From: Halarcobacter anaerophilus
Lineage (GTDB): Bacteria; Campylobacterota; Campylobacteria; Campylobacterales; Arcobacteraceae
NCBI RefSeq assembly: GCF_006459125.1
Contig: NZ_CP041070.1
Span: 2,728,001 to 2,792,000, forward strand
Direction of reading: 5' to 3'
Length of the DNA stretch: 64,000 nt
Shown here: positions 44,925 to 52,428 of the stretch, piece by piece
Position numbering within the stretch: the first letter of the stretch is position 1
Layout: every line of letters begins with the position of its first letter
Notes under the pieces: model-generated
What the model saw: the letters and a program-made list of their open reading frames with translations, nothing else
The model's database searches: none
Told to the model about the DNA's origin: nothing
Program-made: the position numbers and the translations under genes

Positions 44925-45650
44925 ATGCAGTTTAGTAATAATCTTAAATTTTATAGAAACCAAGCCGGTTTTTCTCAAGGAGTTTTAGCCCAAAAAGTTG
45001 AAACAATTACGGGGAAAAAAACAACTTATGAAAATATAAAATCTTGGGAGAATGGAACAAATGTAAAAATAAGCGATATCTATGCCCTTGCTGAAGCTTT
45101 AAATATTCCGGAGCAATTACTTTTTGATAATTCGGAAAGAACATTAAAAAAAATATCAAAATATCAAACGATACAAGCAAATAGTGAAGATTTTATATTT
45201 TCTAACTCTTTAGATGACGATAGTTATATATTGGAAGTATACAATGGAGCAGTAGGTGCAGGAAGTGAAGGTGTAATAGAAGAGAATAATACGAAAAAAA
45301 TAAGAGTTAGTAAAGCTTTTGTCCTTGATGCGAATATAAAACCAGATAATCTTATGATGTTTAAAGTAGTGGGAGACAGTATGGAACCTACTATCAGCAT
45401 GAATGACTGGGTTATTATCGATATGGCAAATGGAAGAGACTTTTATGAAGTTGACGGTATATATCTTGTGAATATTGATGATACAATCCAAATAAAAAGA
45501 TTACATTTTAGAGGAACTAAAGGTATAGACATAATCTCTGATAATAAAGAGTTTCCAAAATTAAATAGCATAAACGATTGTGATAGAGTAACTGTAATAG
45601 GAAAATTATATACTCATATTAAAATCGGGTCGGGATTAGCATTAAAGTAA
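44925..45650 (+). CDS. CI/LexA-like phage repressor with S24 autoprotease domain
   Basis: Residues 1-70 form an XRE helix-turn-helix (FSQGVLAQKV, KSWENGTNVK). Residues about 105-241 form an S24 peptidase domain with the cleavage site VGAG-SEG, the nucleophile Ser in VGDSMEPTI (about 153) and the base Lys in QIKRLHF (about 191). Such repressors self-cleave when RecA is activated by DNA damage, so the cassette should be SOS-inducible. ATG has AAAGGAG upstream. All catalytic residues look intact. Confidence 0.9.
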   Translation: MQFSNNLKFYRNQAGFSQGVLAQKVETITGKKTTYENIKSWENGTNVKISDIYALAEALNIPEQLLFDNSERTLKKISKYQTIQANSEDFIFSNSLDDDSYILEVYNGAVGAGSEGVIEENNTKKIRVSKAFVLDANIKPDNLMMFKVVGDSMEPTISMNDWVIIDMANGRDFYEVDGIYLVNIDDTIQIKRLHFRGTKGIDIISDNKEFPKLNSINDCDRVTVIGKLYTHIKIGSGLALK

Positions 45651-45781
45651 AGGTAAATGCTAAAAACCCCACAAAAATTCCACGTTGTATTAATTTTTTA
45701 TTTACGCTTTATTCAAATATAGTTTACATTTTGATATTATAATTCTTTCTATACTCAAAAGAAAAATATAAAGGATTTATA

Positions 45782-47203
45782 ATGAGAAAAAAACTGTTTT
45801 TTGTCGCTATAATATTAATAGCAACAAATCTTTTTGCAAATAGTATAGATTTTCAAATGGCGGAAAAAAGTCCTCAAAGAGTGACTCCTAATAACTCAAA
45901 TCAAATACTCTCTTTTCATAGTACGATAAATAACGCAATGCAGTCTGTCGTAAATATTGCGGCTAAAAGAAGAGTGATTTCAAATGCGGCGAATATACCT
46001 TTTCAGATGTTTAATGACCCTTTCCTAAGAAGATTTTTCGGTGATCAATTCGGAGAACAATTCCAACAAAATAGAATCCAGAGATCATTGGGGTCAGGAG
46101 TTTTAATCTCAAAAGACGGATATATCGTTACAAATAACCATGTTATTGAAAATGCTGATGAAATCTCCGTTACAATAGGAGATAATCCAAAAGAGTACAG
46201 TGCTATTGTAATAGGTAAAGATTCAGATAGTGATTTAGCGGTAATAAAAATAGAAGGAAGCAATTTTCATGCGATTAAATTTGGATATGCAACAGATTTA
46301 AAAGTCGGTGATTTGATTTTTGCAATCGGTAATCCTTTTGGTATAGGAACAACAGTAACCCAAGGTATTATTTCTGCACTAAATAAAGATCACGTAGGTA
46401 TTAACAGATATGAAAACTTTATTCAAACAGATGCTTCAATCAACCCAGGAAACTCAGGAGGTGCTCTTGTAGACAGCAGAGGTGCTTTGATCGGGATTAA
46501 TAGTGCTATTATTTCCAAATCTGGAGGAAACAACGGTATCGGTTTTGCAATTCCTGTTTCAATGGTAAAAGATGTAGTTAAAAAACTAATTACAGACGGG
46601 AAAGTAACAAGAGGTTATTTAGGTGTCGTAATAGACGATCTTAAACCAAATGTTTTAAAACTCTATTCACACAAAAAAGGTGCTCTTATTTTAGACGTGG
46701 CAAATGATACTCCGGCATCAAAAGCAGGTCTTAGAAGAGGTGATTTAATCTATATGATTAACAATATTCCTATAAAAGACAGAAAAGCTCTTCAAAATGC
46801 TATAGCATCATTTAAACCAAATGAGACTATTTCAATAAAACTAGAAAGAGATAAAAAGAATTTACAGCTGAATATTACTTTGGGAAACAGAGCGGGACTT
46901 GTAACTTCTGCTGCAAATAACGGAAAATTTTTGGGTGGACTTCAATTATCGGAATTGAATGCAAACACAATAAAAAGATTTAGACTAAGTGCAAATATCC
47001 ACGGTGTTCTTATTACATATGTTGAACCAAATTCTGAAGCGGAAAAAGTAGGATTTCAACCCGGTGATGTTATTATTCAAATAGAAGATATCGAAATAAA
47101 AAGTTTTGCGGATATACAACAAGCTATTAGAAAGTATAATAATAAAGTAAAAAGAGTTTATGTAAATAGATACGGTCAAACAATTCTGTTTGCATCAAAA
47201 TAA
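45782..47203 (+). CDS. htrA: Periplasmic serine protease Do (HtrA/DegP)
   Basis: It has a signal peptide (1-19, ending LFANS) and a trypsin-like domain with the triad in TNNHVIENAD (His), SDSDLAVIK (Asp) and GNSGGALVDS (Ser). Two PDZ domains follow: GYLGVVIDDL to KPNETI (about 277-370) and LGGLQLSELN to the end. Its 473 aa is normal. It degrades or refolds misfolded envelope proteins. The response regulator and kinase downstream are in the same order as C. jejuni Cj1228c-Cj1226c. A TATAAT box lies at 45738-45743. Confidence 0.95.
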   Translation: MRKKLFFVAIILIATNLFANSIDFQMAEKSPQRVTPNNSNQILSFHSTINNAMQSVVNIAAKRRVISNAANIPFQMFNDPFLRRFFGDQFGEQFQQNRIQRSLGSGVLISKDGYIVTNNHVIENADEISVTIGDNPKEYSAIVIGKDSDSDLAVIKIEGSNFHAIKFGYATDLKVGDLIFAIGNPFGIGTTVTQGIISALNKDHVGINRYENFIQTDASINPGNSGGALVDSRGALIGINSAIISKSGGNNGIGFAIPVSMVKDVVKKLITDGKVTRGYLGVVIDDLKPNVLKLYSHKKGALILDVANDTPASKAGLRRGDLIYMINNIPIKDRKALQNAIASFKPNETISIKLERDKKNLQLNITLGNRAGLVTSAANNGKFLGGLQLSELNANTIKRFRLSANIHGVLITYVEPNSEAEKVGFQPGDVIIQIEDIEIKSFADIQQAIRKYNNKVKRVYVNRYGQTILFASK

Positions 47204-47213
47204 AGGATTTGCC

Positions 47214-47888
47214 ATAGTTCAAGTATTAATGATAGAAGATGATTTGGAATTAGCCCAAATCATTACTGATTATTTAGCTTCATACGATATTGAAGTAACC
47301 AATACGGACAGCCCATACAACGGGCTGTCTATGCTAAGTTTAAAAGACTATAAACTTCTTATTCTGGATTTGACTCTGCCTGAAATTGATGGATTAGAGT
47401 TAATACCCAAAATTAGAGCGAAATCCGATATTCCTATTATAATTTCAAGTGCCAGAGATGATATTTTGGACAAAGTTATGGGGCTTGAAAGAGGTGCAGA
47501 CGATTATCTTCCAAAGCCGTATAATCCAAGAGAGCTGCAAGCTAGGATAAAAGCTATTTTAAAAAGAATTACTCCTAATTCAAAACCAGAAGAGAACGTA
47601 AAAAAGTCTAATTTCACACTAAAAGAGGATGATATGCAGATCTATTTTAAAGATCAGCTTTTAAACCTCACTCTTGCGGAATTTGATATTTTAAAACTTA
47701 TGATTCAAAGAAACGGTGCTGTTATTGCAAGAGAAGATTTTATTTATGCAAGTGACCATATAGAAGATGACAGCAGTTTAAAAAATATTGATGTAATGGT
47801 TTCAAGAATCAGATCAAAAATCTCAAAAATCGATAACAGTAGAACTTATATAAAATCGGTTAGAGGAATCGGTTACCAGCTTATATGA
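47214..47888 (+). CDS. cprR: OmpR-type response regulator, CprR orthologue
   Basis: Receiver with VLMIEDDLELA, phospho-Asp in LILDLTLPEIDG, and LPKPYNPRELQ; winged helix with LTLAEFDILKLM and IDVMVSRIRSKI. Position after htrA and before an ArsS-like kinase marks it as CprR, the essential envelope regulator of C. jejuni. The start is odd: AAAGGA (47202-47207) is followed 6 bases later by ATA (47214), not ATG, GTG or TTG. An in-frame TTG at 47190 lies inside htrA without a ribosome site, and ATG 47229 would cut the first beta strand. I give ATA as the best start. Confidence 0.85.
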   Translation: MVQVLMIEDDLELAQIITDYLASYDIEVTNTDSPYNGLSMLSLKDYKLLILDLTLPEIDGLELIPKIRAKSDIPIIISSARDDILDKVMGLERGADDYLPKPYNPRELQARIKAILKRITPNSKPEENVKKSNFTLKEDDMQIYFKDQLLNLTLAEFDILKLMIQRNGAVIAREDFIYASDHIEDDSSLKNIDVMVSRIRSKISKIDNSRTYIKSVRGIGYQLI

Positions 47889-49105
47889 TACGAAATATTT
47901 CAATCTCCGCTTTTATCAATACGATTTTTATTCTAGCTTTAATTGCAATTTCACTTACCTTTGCAATTTTTATAAAGCTTGATAAACAGAGATTTAATAT
48001 CAGTATGCAAAAAAAATATGAATTGGTTGCGGAAAATCTTTTAAAAACACTAGATACGACTCCTTCAAAAAGCGGAATAAAACTAATCTTAGACCAGTTT
48101 AGAATGAGTCGGATAGATGACGATGTTTTTATTCTTCAAATTTTAAATGAGGCAAATCCCGTTTTAATGAGACAAAGTTCTCACGGAATGTATAGAATCT
48201 TTAGTTTTGAGGATAATCTCTATACTTATGTGCAAAGAGACGGTTATAATCTGATGATTCAAGATTCACAAAATTACTCTTACAATTTATTGATTATTTC
48301 CCTTGCTATTGCACTCTCCTTGGGTACGATTTTCTCTTTATACTATATTTTAAAAAGAAAATTAAAGCCTTTAAGAGATTTAAATAATGAGATAAAAAAG
48401 TTTTCAGAAGGTAATTTAAACGTTAAAATAAAATCTTGTAGTTCCGATGAAATAGGAACTATTGCAAAAACTTTTGATGAAGCGCTTACCCATATAAACA
48501 ACCAAACAAAATCAAAAGAACTCTTTATGCGAAATATGATGCATGAACTTAAAACGCCTATTACAAAAGCAATGTTTATTGCAGAGACTTTAGACGATGA
48601 GAAAAAAAGAGAGACCTTGCAAAGAGCCTTTAAAAGAATGGATGATATTATCAAAGAACTTGCAATGGTTGAAAAACTCACATCAAATAATACTTTGGTT
48701 TATAAAGAGCTGACATCATTCTTCAAAATTTATAAAAGAACTGTAGAAATTGCTCTTTTAAGTCCTGATAAAATATCTGCAAAAATAAATGATTTTAAAC
48801 TAAATGCAGATACTGCAATGTTTTCAGTAGCACTTAAAAATTTAATAGACAATGCAATAAAATTTTCACCCAATAAACATGCTCTTATAAAAGCAAACAA
48901 ACATAGAGTCGATATTATCTCAGAAGGTGAAAAACTAAAACATGATTTGGAGTATTATACTGAACCTTTTTCCCAAGAAGAGAAAAGAAGCGACGGATTC
49001 GGTCTTGGACTTTATATTGTAAAAACAATTGCAAATTTACACGGATACAAACTTATTTATACCCATAATGAAGATAAAAACATCTTCTCTATTTTGATAG
49101 ATTAA
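47885..49105 (+). CDS. cprS: Sensor histidine kinase, CprS/ArsS-like
   Basis: 406 aa: membrane helices at about 8-28 and 134-156 around a roughly 105-residue periplasmic loop, HAMP (about 158-210), HisKA with NMMHELKTPITKAM (acceptor His about 222), and ATPase motifs KNLIDNAIKFSP and DGFGLGLYIVKTI. Its start overlaps the regulator stop by 4 bases (ATGA). The last 17 bases overlap a convergent gene. Synteny supports the CprS name; the signal is unknown. Confidence 0.9.
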   Translation: MIRNISISAFINTIFILALIAISLTFAIFIKLDKQRFNISMQKKYELVAENLLKTLDTTPSKSGIKLILDQFRMSRIDDDVFILQILNEANPVLMRQSSHGMYRIFSFEDNLYTYVQRDGYNLMIQDSQNYSYNLLIISLAIALSLGTIFSLYYILKRKLKPLRDLNNEIKKFSEGNLNVKIKSCSSDEIGTIAKTFDEALTHINNQTKSKELFMRNMMHELKTPITKAMFIAETLDDEKKRETLQRAFKRMDDIIKELAMVEKLTSNNTLVYKELTSFFKIYKRTVEIALLSPDKISAKINDFKLNADTAMFSVALKNLIDNAIKFSPNKHALIKANKHRVDIISEGEKLKHDLEYYTEPFSQEEKRSDGFGLGLYIVKTIANLHGYKLIYTHNEDKNIFSILID

Positions 49106-49514
49106 CCTTTTTCATAATCTCAAACCAATCCCTTTTAAAATGTTTTTTAATATAGTTCTCTTTATGGGGAACTATACAGCCCGAACAGTTTTGATGTATA
49201 TAATCCTCTCCTTTGTATTGAGTTCCGTCTTTTGAATCAATACTGCAATAAGAGTAAAGAGTTTTGTTCTCTTGCTTTTTTATACCTTTATCGTCAAATC
49301 TAAAATTAGGACAGGCACACAAATAGCAGTTTAAATCTTCATATTCATGGCATTTTTTATTTTCTTTGTATAAAGGGCAGAAATCAGGCTCGTTTTTAAC
49401 CATGTTATCAAATCTAAAATACTCTATAAGCTCATCATCTGAAAGATTTACTAACTTATTTATTATCTTTGCATGTTTATTTCCATGCTCTAAGAACCAC
49501 TTTTTATATGTCAT
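49089..49514 (-). CDS. Conserved cysteine-rich protein
   Basis: A 141-aa soluble protein with eight cysteines: FCPLYKENKKCHEYEDLNCYL with CACPNF (residues about 46-68), then YSYCSID and QNCSGCIVPH (about 90-113). The spacing suggests an Fe-S or zinc site. Similar small proteins occur in Campylobacterota, but I know no function. It overlaps the 3' end of cprS by 17 bases tail to tail, and follows the SDR gene by 8 bases on its own strand. Confidence 0.7.
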   Translation of the reverse strand: MTYKKWFLEHGNKHAKIINKLVNLSDDELIEYFRFDNMVKNEPDFCPLYKENKKCHEYEDLNCYLCACPNFRFDDKGIKKQENKTLYSYCSIDSKDGTQYKGEDYIHQNCSGCIVPHKENYIKKHFKRDWFEIMKKVNLSK

Positions 49515-49522
49515 TTAAACCT

Positions 49523-50209
49523 CTATATATAAATCATCTTTTTGGTCATTCCACCGTCTATGACAAAATCACTTCCCGTAATAAACCCTCTGTTTTTTAA
49601 AAGAAATTTTACCGTATCGACTATATCTTGAGGAACTCCTACTCTTCCGCAAGGGTGTTGGAAATCATCTTGTGGAGTTGGAGTATAACTTTCATCCGTA
49701 TTTATCCAGCCCGGACTTATTGAATTTACTTTTACTTTTGGCGCTAAAGAGATTGACAAAGCATGGGTTAAGGAACTAATTCCTCCTTTTGAAGCACTAT
49801 AACTCTCTGTTCCCGCTTCACTCATCAAAGATCTTGTTGAAGAGATATTTATAATATGTCCGTGGGATTTTTTTAAAAGATGGCTAAACTCTTTTGATAA
49901 AATATAGGGTGCTTTTAAATTTACGTTTAAAACGCTCTCCCACTCTTCAATACTCTGCTCTTCCAAAGGTTTAAAAATACCAAATCCCGCATTGTTTATA
50001 AGTGCATATAAAGAGTCTGTTTCCTCTTTTATTTTTAAAATAGTATTTAGAAGTTCCTCTTTATCTCCTAAATCACATTTATAAAAAGTTATACCTTCAA
50101 CACTATTCTCTTCTTTATCAATATTTATAATATTGTATTTTTTTCTTAAGCTTTGGGCTATTGCTTTTCCAATACCGTTTGAAGCCCCTGTTATAATTAT
50201 ATTTTTCAT
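49523..50209 (-). CDS. Short-chain dehydrogenase/reductase
   Basis: 228-aa classical SDR: dinucleotide motif TGASNGIG at residue 7, NNAGFG, catalytic Ser in NISSTRS and YSASKGG (Tyr-x-x-x-Lys), and PGWI. After strand two it reads NIDKEE, with Asp favouring NAD. The substrate cannot be told. It is in a five-gene minus-strand run with MarC, a CobD-like protein and a transglutaminase-like protein. Confidence 0.9.
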   Translation of the reverse strand: MKNIIITGASNGIGKAIAQSLRKKYNIINIDKEENSVEGITFYKCDLGDKEELLNTILKIKEETDSLYALINNAGFGIFKPLEEQSIEEWESVLNVNLKAPYILSKEFSHLLKKSHGHIINISSTRSLMSEAGTESYSASKGGISSLTHALSISLAPKVKVNSISPGWINTDESYTPTPQDDFQHPCGRVGVPQDIVDTVKFLLKNRGFITGSDFVIDGGMTKKMIYI

Positions 50210-50243
50210 ATTTAAATTTCCTGTTTCTATAAAATTGTTTAAA

Positions 50244-50846
50244 CTACTTATATTCCAAACTATTTACTACTAACTTCTTATTTTGAAAAGGATCAATAAA
50301 TGCTTTAATCTCATCAAAGCTGTATCTTAAAGGAAAGCCTATTTTTGAATTTTTTGCAGTACTTTCTAAAATATAAAACGGTCTTTTATTTATATAAAGT
50401 GCTTTTTTATTAGGCAAAATAAGATTTAGATGAACTACCACAAAAATATGTTTGGGAACTAATACAAAATAGGCTTCATAACCCCTTGCATGAAGAAGAG
50501 AAATCAAAAGATTACTCTTATCATCACAATCTCCGTAATTTTGTTTTATAACATTTTCTCCGCTTCTTGCAACTGAATTATTTATTTTATATGGAATATT
50601 TGTTACCAAGTCCAACATACTTTGTACTTCGCAAACTTTTGTATCACATCCGTTTACCAATCTTTTTGCCAGTTTTTGCGTGTAGTCATCACTTCTTACT
50701 TGATTTACATATGTTAGCCCGCCTACATCGATAAACTGATTTTTTACTATAAAAAAAGATTTATAAATCATTATAAGCATAAAGATAACTGCAATAACAG
50801 AGATAAAGATTGAAAAATAATATACAAATCTATTTTCAAATAACAT
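50244..50846 (-). CDS. Membrane-anchored transglutaminase-like protein
   Basis: 200 aa: one N-terminal membrane helix (about 9-30) and an extracytoplasmic papain-like domain with catalytic Cys in YGDCDDKSNLLISLLHARG (about 108) and His in HIFVVVHLN (about 138). Transglutaminase-like proteins of this type usually act as proteases or peptide ligases. The acidic third residue may be in ILESTAKNSKIG. Its start overlaps the CobD-like gene by 11 bases. Function unknown. Confidence 0.7.
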   Translation of the reverse strand: MLFENRFVYYFSIFISVIAVIFMLIMIYKSFFIVKNQFIDVGGLTYVNQVRSDDYTQKLAKRLVNGCDTKVCEVQSMLDLVTNIPYKINNSVARSGENVIKQNYGDCDDKSNLLISLLHARGYEAYFVLVPKHIFVVVHLNLILPNKKALYINKRPFYILESTAKNSKIGFPLRYSFDEIKAFIDPFQNKKLVVNSLEYK

Positions 50847-51768
50847 ATAAAACCTCTTCCAATCTCTTAATACTACTCTTCGAGCCTACATATATATTTA
50901 TAAAACTATCATCTATAAAATCATATTTTAGACAATTATAGGTTTTTATACCTCTTTTTTCAAGTCTGTGTCTAAACTCTTTTGAACTTATATCTTTTAA
51001 CTTTATCAAAAGTGAGTTGCAGCTACTGTGAAAAAGAAAATCAACAAATTTGCAAGAGGAAAATACTTTTTCAAGTTCTACTCTGTTTTTTATATTTACA
51101 GCATTTGAAATGAGTTTAAACTCTTTATCTTTTAAAGACTCTTCTAAATACTTCATATCATAAATTGAAAGCTTATCTTCAGGCTCATATTTTCTTAGAA
51201 GTTCAATATTCTCTTCTTTTGAAAATATTGAAGAGAGGTTAAGATTATCATTTGAATAGTAGTTAGAGAAATCTTTTAGGATATAAAGCTTTTCATACTC
51301 TTTTAAATAGTGCACTGCCGAAGATTCTTTACAAAAGTCTAAAAGCGTTTCATCAATAATTACGGTAGCATCTTTGCTTTGCCAATACTTAAAAAGATTT
51401 TGTAAATCATAATATGTTCCATCCAGATATGAAGGATTTGCAAAAATTACTACACTTCTCTCTTTTACGGGTAGAAAAAGATTTTCAAATCTATTTATCA
51501 ATCTTACTTCATACTCCAAGTTTGAAGCAGCTTTTTTATACTCCAAACTGCAAGGAGAGTAGATAAAACAATATTTTAATTTCAGAAATTTTAATATTGA
51601 GTAGATTGCCGAACTATAACCGTTAAATAACTCTATATTTTTAGCACTTATTTCATATCTCTTTTTTAGAAGCTGCAAAACTTCAATATAATCGCTTTTT
51701 GATATATTGTTATAATCAATTTGAATATTCGGCTTTAAAAAGTTTACTCTAGTGCTAAAATCTATCAT
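50836..51768 (-). CDS. CobD/HisC-like aminotransferase homologue lacking catalytic residues
   Basis: 310-aa fold type I aminotransferase-like protein, nearest in layout to CobD threonine-phosphate decarboxylase. The PLP-nitrogen Asp is kept (VIIDETLLDF), but the lysine site LRSxTKxY reads LKDFSNYYS with Asn in place of Lys. The following LRLGY Arg is Asn, and the C-terminal RxAxR Arg is replaced (INIYVGS). It is therefore probably a pseudoenzyme. It lies 6 bases after MarC and overlaps the transglutaminase-like gene. No cobalamin genes are close. Confidence 0.65.
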   Translation of the reverse strand: MIDFSTRVNFLKPNIQIDYNNISKSDYIEVLQLLKKRYEISAKNIELFNGYSSAIYSILKFLKLKYCFIYSPCSLEYKKAASNLEYEVRLINRFENLFLPVKERSVVIFANPSYLDGTYYDLQNLFKYWQSKDATVIIDETLLDFCKESSAVHYLKEYEKLYILKDFSNYYSNDNLNLSSIFSKEENIELLRKYEPEDKLSIYDMKYLEESLKDKEFKLISNAVNIKNRVELEKVFSSCKFVDFLFHSSCNSLLIKLKDISSKEFRHRLEKRGIKTYNCLKYDFIDDSFINIYVGSKSSIKRLEEVLYVI

Positions 51769-51774
51769 TTTAAA

Positions 51775-52374
51775 TCACATATTCAAAAAGTTCTTAATAC
51801 CGGTAAACATTGTTTGTGCAGATAAAGCCGCTAGAAAAAGTCCTGTTATTTTTGATACTACCAATAAACCCTGTTTTCCGACAACATTTCTTATAGTGTG
51901 TGAAAAATAGAGCATAAGACCTATTAAACTAACGGCACAAACCAAAGCAAAACTTCCTAAAAAAAGAGTTACGGCAGATTTAAATCCTGCTCCCATAACA
52001 AGTAATATACCGATAGTTCCAGGACCTATTGTTATTGGAATAGCCAAAGGAACAACTGCTAGATCCTGAATATTTTCAGCATCTACTTTTTGTCCGTCTT
52101 TACTGCCTCGAATCAAATCAACGGCAGTTAAAAAAAGTAAAGCTCCCGCACCTATTCTAAAAGCATCTAAAGTTATACCGAAAACTGCAAAGATGTGTTT
52201 TCCGAAAAATAGTAAAATTAAACTTATAATAATCACTGAAAGTGTTACTTTGACTGCTAAAGTCTTTTTCTCTTTTGTTGTAGCATCACTTGTCATTGTT
52301 AAAAAAACAGATAATACAAAAAAAGGTGTCATGATAAAGAACATTTTTAAAAATGTTGCAACGAAAAGTTCCAT
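51775..52374 (-). CDS. MarC family integral membrane protein
   Basis: 199 aa with six hydrophobic helices and the family signatures FGITLDAFRIGAGALLF and PLAIPITIGPGTIG. MarC/UPF0056 proteins are of unknown transport function; the antibiotic-resistance name is historical. First gene of a minus-strand run, separated from dsbD by a strong hairpin. Confidence 0.9.
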   Translation of the reverse strand: MELFVATFLKMFFIMTPFFVLSVFLTMTSDATTKEKKTLAVKVTLSVIIISLILLFFGKHIFAVFGITLDAFRIGAGALLFLTAVDLIRGSKDGQKVDAENIQDLAVVPLAIPITIGPGTIGILLVMGAGFKSAVTLFLGSFALVCAVSLIGLMLYFSHTIRNVVGKQGLLVVSKITGLFLAALSAQTMFTGIKNFLNM

Positions 52375-52379
52375 CTAAA

Positions 52380-52406
52380 ACTTCCTAAAATAATATTTTA
52401 GGAAGT
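52380..52406 (-). terminator. Hairpin between dsbD and marC-family gene
   Basis: Perfect 12-bp stem (ACTTCCTAAAAT / ATTTTAGGAAGT) with a 3-base loop, 22 bases beyond the dsbD stop. T-rich arms on both strands suit termination. Confidence 0.75.
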
Positions 52407-52428
52407 ATACTAAATTATGAATAAATTA

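Noticed and set aside
39285-45650. tRNA cluster as the integration site of the phage cassette
   Set aside because: The cassette lies 1.9 kb away beyond intact ilvD, and I see no tRNA-derived direct repeat or integrase.
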